The position numbers and the translations under genes were made by a program. Shown piece after piece: positions 1 through 8,006 of a DNA stretch of 17,843 nucleotides (position 1 is its first letter; every line of letters begins with the position of its first letter). Under the pieces are notes generated by a model. It saw nothing but the letters and a program-made list of their open reading frames with translations, did no database searches and was not told where the DNA came from. Source of the stretch: Cymbomonas tetramitiformis (Eukaryota; Chlorophyta; Pyramimonadophyceae; Pyramimonadales; Pyramimonadaceae); contig LGRX02025962.1 in assembly GCA_001247695.2 (NCBI GenBank), positions 1 to 17,843 of the forward strand, in the 5' to 3' direction.

Positions 1-32
1 CCGCGCTAGGTAAAGTGAATCGGGTGGTCTCA

Positions 33-1268
33 TTAGTAACAGCCCGTGCGTACTTGATGAAATAGGTGCATGACGTGGCAGTGTGTACTGTCAGGGAGAT
101 CTTGAAACATGGCCTTGGTGAGGATGGCGGCACATGGTACGATGAGCTCTACACAATCCTCCTTGTCCACCACTGTTACCCCTTGCTTTGTAAGGTACTC
201 GTCTTGGATTTCTCTGTTCGCAACGACCCGTGCCAGGCGACACACCACCTGCTGTGTTGCAGAGTTTGTCACAAGGTAATACGCGAGGATTTGTGCATAA
301 GGGTAGCCTGGTGGTAGACCTAGCTCGCCGAAACCACTGACGGTACCAGTGAGGGAGACGTGGTGTGAGATTCGCTTCGTGGCTCGCATGTACTGGGAAG
401 AATGCACCACCTCTGTGTTGAGGGACATCCTGAGGTACACCGTGATGTCACATTCCCCAGGCGATGCCTGCGCACAACTTGCCAACAGGCGATCAAGTTG
501 CAGCCGCAGGTTGCATGGGAGAGTAGTGGGCAATAGTTTCCTCCCTGTGCCCAGAAAATAGCAGGGCGCCTCGTCCTGTTTTGCCGTTGGATCCGTGGCA
601 GCTCTGACGGTGGGTTTGGGAAACAACTTCTCCGCCAAGACATCCATGCTGCGCATATTCGGGTTTCTGAAGCGGTAGTCCTGTAGGGCATCTTCGTCAC
701 AAATAGCGTTCACGATAGCCTCCACTGGCTTTTGTTTCGCGTTGGTATCCTTAACCACTCCCTTCAGACGCTGAATGGCACGCTCCACCCACAACTCCAT
801 GGCTGCACCGACCTCGCCCAAATAGTGTTCTTGCCGAAACAGATACACCACTGCCAGCCTCATGTTGTATGTGAGAAGTTTCAATATACCTGTGTTTTCC
901 ATGATGTTTGCATGCGCTCGGAGGTGATCGCGTGCTGCCGCTCTAGCTCCTTCCACCTCGGCAGTACTCCACCCCGCGTGAGTTCCCGAAGCTCGCACAT
1001 AGTGAAGCACAGCTCTGCGCAGCTGCTGCCAAGCGTCCTCCATCACCATATTCCACTTGGCGAGTTGATCACCAATCACCAGAGGGCTGTAGTAGATGAT
1101 CCAGTTCAGGACGTCCTCCATTGTGTACATGCCTGTCACACAACCAACCATCCAACTGGGCGATGTAGTATGTCCCATTATACACACTACAGGTCTCCGA
1201 GGCGTGGCACTCATGGCAACGTCAACTAATGCATGGTTTGCGATGTGCGTAGCGCACATCCCTGACAA
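33..1268 (-). CDS. C-terminal segment of Tnp2-like DDE transposase (broken gene)
   Basis: This 411-codon open segment ends with a true stop at 33. I read it as the C-terminal third of a large DDE-type transposase of the Tnp2-like kind common in algal genomes. The supporting pattern is a helical region in which TYNMRLAVVYLFRQEHYLGE is followed by ELWVERAIQRLKGVVK. This matches the family's usual 'N-H-L-L... G... E-W-ER...K' block, although the usual His is Arg here. Only codons from about PRRPVVCIMGH (near 1200) onward look like family sequence; the first 20 or so overlap the preceding segment in another frame. The likely shift site is the C run at 1260-1262, where one fewer base joins the frames. 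The assignment rests on remembered family patterns, not a search. A capsid-like or other repeat-encoded protein is possible but less likely. Confidence 0.55.
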   Translation of the reverse strand: MSGMCATHIANHALVDVAMSATPRRPVVCIMGHTTSPSWMVGCVTGMYTMEDVLNWIIYYSPLVIGDQLAKWNMVMEDAWQQLRRAVLHYVRASGTHAGWSTAEVEGARAAARDHLRAHANIMENTGILKLLTYNMRLAVVYLFRQEHYLGEVGAAMELWVERAIQRLKGVVKDTNAKQKPVEAIVNAICDEDALQDYRFRNPNMRSMDVLAEKLFPKPTVRAATDPTAKQDEAPCYFLGTGRKLLPTTLPCNLRLQLDRLLASCAQASPGECDITVYLRMSLNTEVVHSSQYMRATKRISHHVSLTGTVSGFGELGLPPGYPYAQILAYYLVTNSATQQVVCRLARVVANREIQDEYLTKQGVTVVDKEDCVELIVPCAAILTKAMFQDLPDSTHCHVMHLFHQVRTGCY

Positions 1269-2334
1269 GCCTACTTAACTCACCGAAATATTGCACAATG
1301 TCGTTGTACTTGCGGATGACGTCGTGTGGAGGCTTCACGAGCTTCGCCCGGGCTTGCATTTCGTCCAGAATCGTCTTGGGCAAACTGAAGGTCGCGTCGG
1401 GTACCCCTGGCACTTTGCCCAATAATAGCTTCCAGAATCTCTTCGCCAGCCCGTATAACACGCAGTGCCCGAAGGGGACTACTGCGTATTGACGCATGGG
1501 ATCGAAGTACGGGATCAACTCGAGCGCACCGCGCCCATGCCGTCCAGTCATTTTCGGGGCTTCCCCTCCATCGGTTCTAGATACCAACCCAGCATGCCCG
1601 TCTTTAGAAAGCATGAGGAGCTCTTCGTCCGCATACACCTCGGATTTCCCCTGCACCGTTGTCATTGTTAGCTTCACCGGCTTGGCATACCCCTTGAAAT
1701 ACATTCCCTTCCCGCCGGGACCGCTCGTCCCTTCGAACAGACTGTAGGCATCAGCCCGGTAGCTACCGACTCCCATAAACCGCCCCATTGTGATCCGCAT
1801 CACCGAATCCGCGTGCACCATTCCCAAGAATACTTTAAGTTTGTAAGTTCTCTCCAGGAAACTGTCGTACACCTCAAACCCGTGCATTAGGCGTAGCAAC
1901 TCGGCTTCAAATAGTGCCCATATCACCAGGGGGTTCTTCTCCTTTTGCCGGGGACCGCGTGTAAGCCACAGAACCCGATGCCACATATCACGTTGACGAA
2001 ACTGCAACACATCCATTGCGACACCCATCCCACATCGCGTTGATCCACCGTACGCCATTGGTATTGATTTACAAAACAGCATTCGCATCACAGCAGGCCC
2101 TTCATTTCCAATGCGTACCAAGATGTGCAGATCCTCGCACTTTATCACGCCAGCACCCATGGAATATGACCTGGTCACAAAGAAAACAGTTGTTATACTA
2201 TATCCAGAAAAAGAATAAACACATCCATTCAGGTCGCAGCATCCGTGCTGCCACAAATACAACGAAAGCTGGGAAATCGAGGGTGATGGCGTCGCCATCG
2301 CACCCGATGTCCGAGTTCCATACTTGGGCGTCAT
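1222..2334 (-). CDS. Central segment of Tnp2-like DDE transposase (broken gene)
   Basis: The middle part of the same transposase-like gene, open for 370 codons. Recognisable stretches are NPLVIWALFEAELLRLMHGF followed by VYDSFLERTYKLKVFLGMVHADSVMR, which corresponds to the family's 'fv.EL..L..G..vyd... ga....gD.pA' block. Next come a GKGMYFKGYAKPV stretch and ELIPYFDPMRQYAVVPFGHCVLYGL, matching the usual 'D...p..MH...lG..K' block. The cysteines normally found after the 'G.G.Y' turn are missing (SYRADAYSLFEG). This suggests decay or a divergent subfamily. Its first 40 or so codons are probably an out-of-frame shadow of the upstream segment; the real join is near the A5 run at 2208-2212. It overlaps its neighbours by 47 bp on one side and 137 bp on the other, as expected from frameshifts rather than separate genes. 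Confidence 0.55.
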   Translation of the reverse strand: MTPKYGTRTSGAMATPSPSISQLSLYLWQHGCCDLNGCVYSFSGYSITTVFFVTRSYSMGAGVIKCEDLHILVRIGNEGPAVMRMLFCKSIPMAYGGSTRCGMGVAMDVLQFRQRDMWHRVLWLTRGPRQKEKNPLVIWALFEAELLRLMHGFEVYDSFLERTYKLKVFLGMVHADSVMRITMGRFMGVGSYRADAYSLFEGTSGPGGKGMYFKGYAKPVKLTMTTVQGKSEVYADEELLMLSKDGHAGLVSRTDGGEAPKMTGRHGRGALELIPYFDPMRQYAVVPFGHCVLYGLAKRFWKLLLGKVPGVPDATFSLPKTILDEMQARAKLVKPPHDVIRKYNDIVQYFGELSRLVRDVRYAHRKPCIS

Positions 2335-3031
2335 CCGCGCCGGGAGAGAGTATCATCGAGCGGTGCTCCGCGTATTCCACACCAGGATCACCCCCCTCTG
2401 GAGGCGGCTCTACAGGTGTACTGGCTGACGGCGAAAGCAAGGCACCTCCGACGGCCTGATCAATACGTTCGGCCAGCGCTGCCGTCCAGAAGTCAAGTCC
2501 TGTTCGAGCATCCCGCCGGGCCCGTTGCTTGCAAAACTCCGGGTTACGCATCCAACGTTTTATAGTACGCTGCGGCGCGAAGTAGTAAAACCAATCCCGT
2601 GGACGGAGCTCATCTCGACCATCGCTGGTACGTATGACCTCGAACCGTTTCTCCTTACACGTGCGCACCGGCGCACCGTCGGAGTTGGTTTCCAGTATTG
2701 TGTCACAGGTCTGGTTCTTGTCCCATGAGCTTCGGTCGTCGCCAGGGGGGTAATGTCGGCACCAATTCACGCATACATGCACGGCGTGGTCCATGTGTGA
2801 CCCGGTCTTCAGAAACTTCCTCATTCTATATAGACTTGACGGAAGATTGCACTTTCCAGGCCCCCCCATGAGCATGATCAAAACCTTCAAAAACCTGTCG
2901 AATGCAGGCCTCGACCAATGTTGCGCCCTTCGCAGCTCCATGAAGTAGCAAACCGCCTCGCCCACCGTCAAGTGGTCGGCGTCGGTATCCCCACGAATAA
3001 CGGGTCGCCTGGCGCCATATCTGTGTCCCAC
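2198..3031 (-). CDS. N-terminal half of Tnp2-like DDE transposase (broken gene)
   Basis: An open segment of 277 codons. From about residue 14 it reads DTDADHLTVGEAVCYFMELR, then a helical stretch and a cysteine-containing module (HVCVNWCRHYPP, then TCDTI and RTCKEKR) resembling the N-terminal zinc-binding region of these transposases. Next comes FYYFAPQRTIKRWMRNPEFC, a strong family-like block, and WNSDIGCDGDAITLDF, like the 'isi.DG...f' strand. One expected cysteine (CPxC form) is missing. The GTG at 3031 is not a convincing start, because the preceding frame (2990-3147) continues into this segment if one base is restored at the C4 run 2989-2992. The frame closes at 2198, and the A5 run at 2208-2212 is the probable exit to the central segment. 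Confidence 0.55.
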   Translation of the reverse strand: MGHRYGARRPVIRGDTDADHLTVGEAVCYFMELRRAQHWSRPAFDRFLKVLIMLMGGPGKCNLPSSLYRMRKFLKTGSHMDHAVHVCVNWCRHYPPGDDRSSWDKNQTCDTILETNSDGAPVRTCKEKRFEVIRTSDGRDELRPRDWFYYFAPQRTIKRWMRNPEFCKQRARRDARTGLDFWTAALAERIDQAVGGALLSPSASTPVEPPPEGGDPGVEYAEHRSMILSPGADDAQVWNSDIGCDGDAITLDFPAFVVFVAARMLRPEWMCLFFFWI

Positions 3032-3147
3032 TCCTCCTGGTCAGGTACGACGTCGTTCACGTCCGATTTCGTAGGCAGGAATTCCTCCAGGTTCGAGCCG
3101 GCCTCGTTCCACAGATCTTCTTCCTCGCAGTTGTGCTGGCTAAATAT
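2990..3147 (-). CDS. Acidic N-terminal segment or exon of the transposase-like gene
   Basis: This short open stretch, in a different frame from its downstream neighbour, encodes an acidic peptide including CEEEDLWNEAGSNLEEFLP and VVPDQEEWDTDMAPGDP. It runs into the 2198-3031 segment if one base is restored at the C4 run 2989-2992. It is bounded upstream by a TAG at 3148-3150. No Met lies at its upstream end; an ATG occurs inside (DMAPGDP), and the TTTAG just upstream could be a 3' splice acceptor. It may therefore be the start of a later exon, or the true initiator may be the internal ATG. The acidic composition and position make it plausible coding sequence, but it is too short to identify alone. 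Confidence 0.35.
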
Positions 3148-3386
3148 CTACATCCAATGGCAAGTAAATCCAGCCAGCAAGCCAGACCGTCGTCAGTATT
3201 TTGGAGAGAGTCTGCTATAAATGTGGCAATCCATGACAAACAAAGATACCAACCCGCGCAAAGGAAACAAGAGAGCGCTAGCAGATTTCTAGGCATTCCC
3301 CGATGGGTGGCATATCGATGGGTGACGTGGCAAATACCTGCAGAAATGTGCTTTTCGTGACATCCGCCTCCGGCTCAGGGGCGTCC

Positions 3387-3424
3387 GCTGTATACAAATA
3401 TGATAATATGCTGTATACAAATAT
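3387..3424. repeat. 15-bp direct repeat with TATAC core
   Basis: GCTGTATACAAATAT occurs at 3387-3401 and again, exactly, at 3410-3424. It lies about 250 bp upstream (on the minus strand) of the transposase-like frame, so it could be a regulatory or transposase-binding repeat. No function can be shown from sequence alone. Confidence 0.6.
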
Positions 3425-4370
3425 TCCCCCAAAAAAACGAACATACCCGCTCCAAGATGTTCACGTTCCTAGAGCGAAAGAGCAGGCAGCTGAGTTACGG
3501 GAGGAGTGACACGGAAATGTCAACGGTCCAAGAACACTTCCCGCAGGGCCCTGGGGTGCAGCAGCAGCACGATGCATGATGCTGCCGCCGACGCTCCTGG
3601 AGGGCCTCACCGCCCGCGCAGAAGCACCCACCTGCGACACCGTCGAATATTAACAAACCGGCCAATACGCATTTTCCCTATAAACTTTACAAGCATGTCG
3701 AACACCTAGAGGTAACCCACCTGCCCTTCAGGGGCTCGCATGGCCGCCCCAATCAACGCTGCGCCACGCGACGCGGACTGCACGCCTCCCACAGGTCCAT
3801 CCTGCGAGCAATCGCCAACGTAAACACATGCATGCCTATGAACCTAATCAAGGAAAACACCACTGCTGACTAAATAGCAAGCTAACAGCCGGTAGGGCTA
3901 CGAGTGCAATCTGTTCCAAACCTGCAAGGTCCTTTGCCTCTTCGAGGAAGGACCGCTATCTCCCGTTTTTTCCATTGCAGCTCGCTGTTTTTTTATTTTT
4001 TTGTTACTCTCTTGCGAGAGTCAACCGCTCGTTTTTCAAATTGTAAAGAACTTCAAGACAAACACGACTTGGTGTGGCGCAGGCAACAGGCGGGATATCT
4101 CGCCTTGCATATCATCATCGTGCGCAATCGATCGCAAGCGCCATCGACTCGTCGTGATGACGGCCATGGCCATGCATGCGATTTCGCTATCTTATTATCT
4201 TAGTTTATATTCATGCACTCATCACCTGCTTGCCATGGAATTTCTATCATTTATACCGCGACTGTATGCCTTCCCCCATGTTCTCGCAATTTATACACGT
4301 CGATTAGCCTTTCTTTAAATTTATACAAGCGTTTAGGCTCTCGATCTCAGATTCTCGCCTGTCTCCGCGG

Positions 4371-4390
4371 CTTTTAGGGGCTTTTAGGGG
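4371..4390 (+). repeat. Tandem CTTTTAGGGG, telomere-like
   Basis: Two exact 10-bp copies, followed by scattered TTTAGG motifs near 4394, 4422 and 4443. The unit resembles green-lineage telomere repeats (TTTAGGG, TTTTAGGG), but two copies plus degenerate neighbours is weak evidence. Confidence 0.4.
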
Positions 4391-4950
4391 CGTGTTTAGG
4401 ACACCAAATCCCAATTACCCAGCTTTAGGAGGCATTTTGACACTTTAGGACCATTCTCGATTTTTTAGTAAAACTTAGTGAATTTTAGTTAGAATCCTTG
4501 TTCAAGTGGTACCACCCGCCTAGGGCGGGGGGGACGAGGATGCACCTTCTTCTTCAATCGAGCACAAGACCCGGCTGGTTGCACACGGTGCAACTGGCTA
4601 CAACAACATCGGCACTTTTTCAACTTTCTCATTTTGCTCTACGCATGATTTGTCCAACATTGGCACCAGCTCTCCTGGGCGCTGTAACAGTGGCTGAGTG
4701 GCACCGGCTCTCCCGGGCACTATCGACGTGGCTAGAGCTGACGGGATTGGATTAGCCTGCCTCCAGATCGAGATGCTGTTGGTTCAGGTTGCCCCAAGAT
4801 GGGCTTAATTTAGGGTTTTAACTGTATCGGTATTCTGCAGTATGCCTCACTGACTGCTAGTTTCAGGAGTTGCCCTGCCAGAAATGACAGGTACTCCTGT
4901 AGGATGCGTATTTCCACCGAAGCTGAGTAGGTGTTTGTTTCAGTTCCGTG

Positions 4951-4984
4951 ACCACCTAGTTTGCCAGTCACCACCCTAGGTGGT
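4951..4984. repeat. Inverted repeat, 9-bp arms
   Basis: ACCACCTAG (4951-4959) and CTAGGTGGT (4976-4984) are perfect inverted copies around a 16-base loop, 40 bp left of the nested TIR element. It may be a chance hairpin or part of an older insertion. Confidence 0.5.
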
Positions 4985-5020
4985 GTGCTGGAAGCGACGC
5001 CCCGACTGTCATTCCTAGAG

Positions 5021-5024
5021 TTAG
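5021..5024. repeat. Target-site duplication TTAG of outer element, left copy
   Basis: TTAG directly abuts the left terminus and is repeated at 7185-7188 directly after the right terminus. Confidence 0.75.
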
Positions 5025-5038
5025 TGGCTACTATCCCA

Positions 5039-5088
5039 TGGTCCTTGTGGGAGGACCATAATCGATTATGGTCCTCCCACAAGGACCA
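5039..5088. repeat. Perfect 50-bp palindrome made of two hairpins
   Basis: The two 25-bp arms are exact inverse copies centred on TCGA. Each arm is itself a small hairpin: stem GGTCCT/AGGACC around loop TGTGGG. The whole can fold as one long stem or as two adjacent hairpins. It lies 14 bp inside the left terminus of the outer TIR element. Confidence 0.95.
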
Positions 5089-5328
5089 ATGTTGCAAGAA
5101 TTTAATTGGGCATTGGTTCGGATCTAGAAGGCGCGCCCAATGATTTTTAGAATCAATGTGACATATATTAATTACTTCGATGCTTGGTCCGGCCTGGATT
5201 CACCCAATATATCCATGGCGTTCGCATTTGCGACACGCACCCTCAACTTTTTCAGATTGCATTTTTTTGAAAATTCAAAAAGGCACAAAAATATACGATA
5301 TCTTCAATAATTTTTTGGGAATAGTATG

Positions 5329-5332
5329 TGCA
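5329..5332. repeat. Target-site duplication TGCA of inner element, left copy
   Basis: TGCA directly abuts the left terminus of the inner element and recurs at 6413-6416 after its right terminus. It marks the insertion point inside the outer copy. Confidence 0.75.
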
Positions 5333-5348
5333 TGGCTACTGCCCCGCA

Positions 5349-5395
5349 GTCCTTGTGGTAGGACCAAATCGACGATTTGGTCCTACCACGAGGAC
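5349..5395. repeat. 47-bp near-perfect palindrome made of two hairpins
   Basis: The arms are 23 bp around a single central A (5372), with one mismatch (5354/5390, a potential G-T pair). It is the counterpart of the 5039-5088 palindrome, with loop TGTGGT and a different central spacer, 16 bp inside the inner element's left terminus. Confidence 0.9.
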
Positions 5396-6173
5396 CATTG
5401 TTCTGATAATTTAATTGGCCATCTCCCGTGATTTGTGGTGTCTAACCAATGAAAGGTGGTATATATAGGTCCTATATTAATTTATTTGAACGCTGGTTTG
5501 GCCTACTATATCCATCCCATATATCCATGACGAATGCATTTCAAACCTCTACACTCAAAACTTTCAAAACGGATTTTTTGGAACATTCAAAATGTGGCAA
5601 ATTAGTGACTCATCTTCAATAATTTTTACCAATCATATATCAACACTACACCTGCGCGGATACCATCAAATTGAACCTATACATATGTCCCAATCATATT
5701 TGGGCGGTAGGCCCGGTTGGAATGCATATATTGGCTCGTTGGCTCGTTGGCTTCCTCTCTAATATATTGACTCGTTGGTTTCCCCCCTAAAACAGTGGTC
5801 ACGCGAGCTAACCAGCCAGCCATCGTAATTGCTTGCTAGAGGGCATATATCGCAAGGTTGGTGTGTGCGGCACATTAAATCTTCAAGTATATATGTATTG
5901 CGAATTTCTGAAAGTCTAACATCATCCAAATATCTTTTTTTTCGACTGGCGTGTACATTTTAGAATGGATGAATGCCAATTTCTAAAGCCCGAAATTCAC
6001 TAAATTCGGAATTTGCATTGTGTTGAACATGCGCCATGCTGAAATAGAGCGGAAATGATGACGAGGGTGCGAAGTAACCGATTCAGTTATCTTATTTGGT
6101 CATAAACTCAAGATGTATAACATTGAGCATCACCGTGAGCCCCGCATGTGACTCCTAATACTCGAAATACGGT

Positions 6174-6191
6174 GGTCCTTGTGGTAGGACC
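6174..6191 (+). repeat. 18-bp hairpin, T type (inner element, internal right copy)
   Basis: GGTCCTTGTGGTAGGACC: a 6-bp stem and 6-base loop. It lies about 200 bp from its direct repeat at 6375-6392. Confidence 0.9.
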
Positions 6192-6374
6192 ACCATTTTC
6201 TTCAAGCTTTTGGTGAAATTACACCCCTAAAGCGTGTCGTTCAACCACACACCTAAAGTCTCATGGGGGCCGCCGCTATAAGAAATAAAATTCATTTAAC
6301 TCATAAATATCATGTGCAAATGTTACCTGTGCCTCAAATAGTCGATTTAGTGATCGAAACCGCAATTGCCCATT

Positions 6375-6392
6375 GGTCCTTGTGGTAGGACC
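6375..6392 (+). repeat. 18-bp hairpin, T type (inner element, right end)
   Basis: GGTCCTTGTGGTAGGACC, 20 bp from the inner element's right terminus and followed by ATGAATTTGGGTAGTAGCCA. Confidence 0.9.
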
Positions 6393-6412
6393 ATGAATTT
6401 GGGTAGTAGCCA

Positions 6413-6416
6413 TGCA
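6413..6416. repeat. Target-site duplication TGCA of inner element, right copy
   Basis: The partner of 5329-5332. After it the outer element resumes with GGCTACACCTGCG, which aligns to the inner copy at 5646. Confidence 0.75.
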
Positions 6417-6947
6417 GGCTACACCTGCGTCCATGCGATCATATCGATCTTATACACATGTCCCCATCATATTTGGGTCATACGTCATGTTGGAGTGCAT
6501 ATATTGGCCATCTCTAATGCTTGTTAACAACCGTACACCTTTTTAGTCGATTTTTTTAGCCGGAATGGGATAATCGGTGCAAACATGACCCATTATCCAC
6601 GATGCCCGCTAGAGTGCATTCATAGTGTGGTAGGAGCGTATGGTGCTTAAACTTTTGAAGTATATCCATAAAATGATTTTTTGAAAGCTTAACATAAGCC
6701 ATATGGGCAAGTATGTGAGCGATGTGCACTCGTTAGCTTGACGCGAAGTGAAAATTAGAAGTGCAAAAATCACAAAATCCTTATTTCACTCGGGAGTGAT
6801 CACCCGCCACGGTAAACGAGAGCTCAGATGGCGACCAGAGTGTGGACTATCCAACTAAGTTTTCATATTTGGTCATAAACTCAAGGTGTGCGACCATGAA
6901 CGGCCAACACCGCGCACCATGCAACCGCTAGGACGCTTAAAGACTAT

Positions 6948-6965
6948 GGTCCTTGTGGGAGGACC
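6948..6965 (+). repeat. 18-bp hairpin, G type (outer element, internal right copy)
   Basis: GGTCCTTGTGGGAGGACC, matching position and orientation of the inner copy at 6174-6191. Confidence 0.9.
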
Positions 6966-7146
6966 ATCTTTTTTTCGACGATTTCGATAAAAAACATATC
7001 AAAAGCGCACCCTTTAAGCACGCCCCTCTAGCACACGCGTGGACGATCCTGTAGGGGAAATTATTCAATTGACTCATAAATATGATGCCAAACGCACGTA
7101 CACGCCTCAAAGACCCATGTGGCACTCATAGTAGTCATCGCGCGTT

Positions 7147-7164
7147 GGTCCTTGTGGGAGGACC
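7147..7164 (+). repeat. 18-bp hairpin, G type (outer element, right end)
   Basis: GGTCCTTGTGGGAGGACC, 20 bp from the outer element's right terminus, matching the inner copy at 6375-6392. Confidence 0.9.
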
Positions 7165-7184
7165 ATGAATTTGGATAGTAGCCA

Positions 7185-7188
7185 TTAG
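7185..7188. repeat. Target-site duplication TTAG of outer element, right copy
   Basis: The right-hand partner of TTAG at 5021-5024. The bases immediately outside both copies differ, so the duplication is 4 bp. Confidence 0.75.
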
Positions 7189-7491
7189 GGTGTATGACTA
7201 TCACCGGTCCCGGAACCCTAGACGCCGAACATATAACGGGAAGTTCTCACTTTTGTTATCCGATCTATTCTGATTATCTGACTCACCGAATATACAGTCC
7301 AGCTGATATATTCAGCACCAGATTTTGGGTTTTACTTATCCTATTACAACAAACAATATATCGGTGTGTTCGTCTATGAAATACCTATATGTATGCAAAG
7401 TTTCATCCGGAAAGACCTCGTAACTCAAAAGGCATTCACATATCAATAAACCCTATTATTTACGGTTAGTATACACAGTAATCACTCACCT

Positions 7492-7812
7492 TTAAGAAAA
7501 TCCGCCGATAAGAAACCAGCCAGCTTTTCAGGGGGGAGGGGGGGTACGCAAGTTGGTGAGAATCGCTGACTGGTTTTTTTGAGCTATGAAATAGTCGAAA
7601 ATAAGAAATATGGGTGCTGGCGCCGCAGGCGGAAAATTTTGAAAATGTCGCCTTTTTAAGGGTTTATCATTGGACTTTTAAGAAAATTGCTGGCTGATTG
7701 AAAGAAAATACTTGCTAATTCTTACCGATTCCATAGGACGCTGGCGCTGGCGGGGGGGGGTACGCAAGTTGGTGGAATTAGCTGGCTGACCCCAAATCTC
7801 CGGTTTTCTTAA
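7492..7812. mobile_element. Possible miniature element with TTAA target site
   Basis: The left end TTAAGAAAATCCG and right end CCGGTTTTCTTAA are inverse of each other apart from a small indel. Further in, AGCCAGC (left) pairs with GCTGGCT (right). TTAA at 7492-7495 and 7809-7812 could be the duplicated target, as in piggyBac and Kolobok families. A second left-end-like copy, TTAAGAAAATTGCTGGCTG, lies at 7679, and a G tract plus TACGCAAGTTGGTG is repeated at 7531-7558 and 7752-7774. The structure may therefore be compound or a foldback remnant. No protein is encoded. Confidence 0.4.
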
Positions 7813-7961
7813 CACCTCAAAGACGAAGTCCCCATACTGCAAAGCTGATATTCGAAAGCTGGCACGAACATGATACTAAAACATGCGTAACTTGCGATAA
7901 ACTTGTCCAAATTACCTTATATTTCGCATAAATTGGAAAGCATCGCCTAATCTTCCTATAT

Positions 7962-8001
7962 GCATGCATTATAAAGCTACATCGCTTCGCATAATGCATG
8001 C
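7962..8001. repeat. 11-bp inverted repeat
   Basis: GCATGCATTAT (7962-7972) and ATAATGCATGC (7991-8001) are exact inverse copies around an 18-base loop. The right arm ends 5 bases before the first of the duplicated motifs. Confidence 0.65.
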
Positions 8002-8006
8002 GGGTG

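Larger units (their letters stand above)
33..3147 (-). mobile_element. Body of a DNA transposon, transposase-coding part only
   Basis: The four minus-strand segments together amount to about 1,050 codons, the size expected for one large transposase. No terminal inverted repeats or target duplications could be assigned: the left end lies beyond base 1 and nothing convincing was found to the right. The three internal frame breaks and missing metal-binding residues make this copy unlikely to be active as written, unless the breaks are sequence errors. Confidence 0.45.
3148..5020. other. Spacer without a supported gene
   Basis: About 1.9 kb upstream of the transposase-like gene. Open stretches here are short, on both strands, and show no recognisable domain or coding-like composition. 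It contains homopolymer T and A tracts, two short direct repeats (3387-3424 and about 4659-4720), a tandem CTTTTAGGGG (4371-4390) and a small inverted repeat (4951-4984). The transposase promoter would be expected near its left end. Confidence 0.5.
5333..6412. mobile_element. Inner non-autonomous TIR element, nested in the outer copy
   Basis: This 1,080-bp element starts TGGCTACTGCCC and ends GGGTAGTAGCCA. It is flanked by TGCA at 5329-5332 and TGCA at 6413-6416. It has the same orientation and internal order as the outer copy. Landmarks shared at matching offsets include a long subterminal palindrome, AATTTAATTGG, TTCAATAATTTTT, CTACACCTGCG (5646 here, 6419 outside), GGTCATAAACTCAA and two right-hand hairpins. 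It inserted later than the outer copy. Its hairpins (5348-5365, 5379-5396, 6174-6191, 6375-6392) carry T instead of G as the last loop base. No coding capacity was found. Confidence 0.85.
5025..7184. mobile_element. Outer non-autonomous TIR element, interrupted by a second copy
   Basis: The left end reads TGGCTACTATCC at 5025 and the right end is its exact inverse, GGATAGTAGCCA, ending at 7184. The flanks are TTAG at 5021-5024 and TTAG at 7185-7188, a 4-bp target duplication. The interior is split at 5329-6416 by a related element. Removing that insertion and one copy of its TGCA duplication leaves 1,076 bp, nearly the length of the insertion itself. No credible protein is encoded, so it must depend on a transposase supplied elsewhere. 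Four 18-bp hairpins of the form GGTCCTTGTGGGAGGACC lie at 5040-5057, 5070-5087 (inverse), 6948-6965 and 7147-7164. The superfamily is unresolved; 4-bp duplications are known for Sola1, Ginger and Chapaev-type elements among others. The transposase gene at 33-3147 is not shown to be its partner. Confidence 0.85.

Noticed and set aside
33..3147. The transposase-like gene as the driver of the nested TIR elements
   Set aside because: No TGGCTACT ends or 18-bp hairpins were seen around it, and its own ends are not visible, so a link is unsupported.
3904..4318. Overlapping plus-strand open frames of about 100 codons
   Set aside because: They start in low-complexity T-rich sequence and have no domain, no supporting context and no coding-like composition.
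4498..4755. Plus-strand 85-codon open frame
   Set aside because: It contains an imperfect direct repeat (GGCACCRGCTCTCCYGGGC) that makes the frame look ordered, but no domain or context supports a gene.
5040..7164. Spaced palindromic repeats as a CRISPR array
   Set aside because: Spacing is irregular (13 to about 200 bp and more), copies are in both orientations, and the repeats are explained by two nested TIR elements in a eukaryotic context.
5645..7190. Simple tandem duplication of about 770 bp
   Set aside because: The similarity at that spacing is better explained by one element nested in a relative; the ends, target duplications and lengths all fit nesting.
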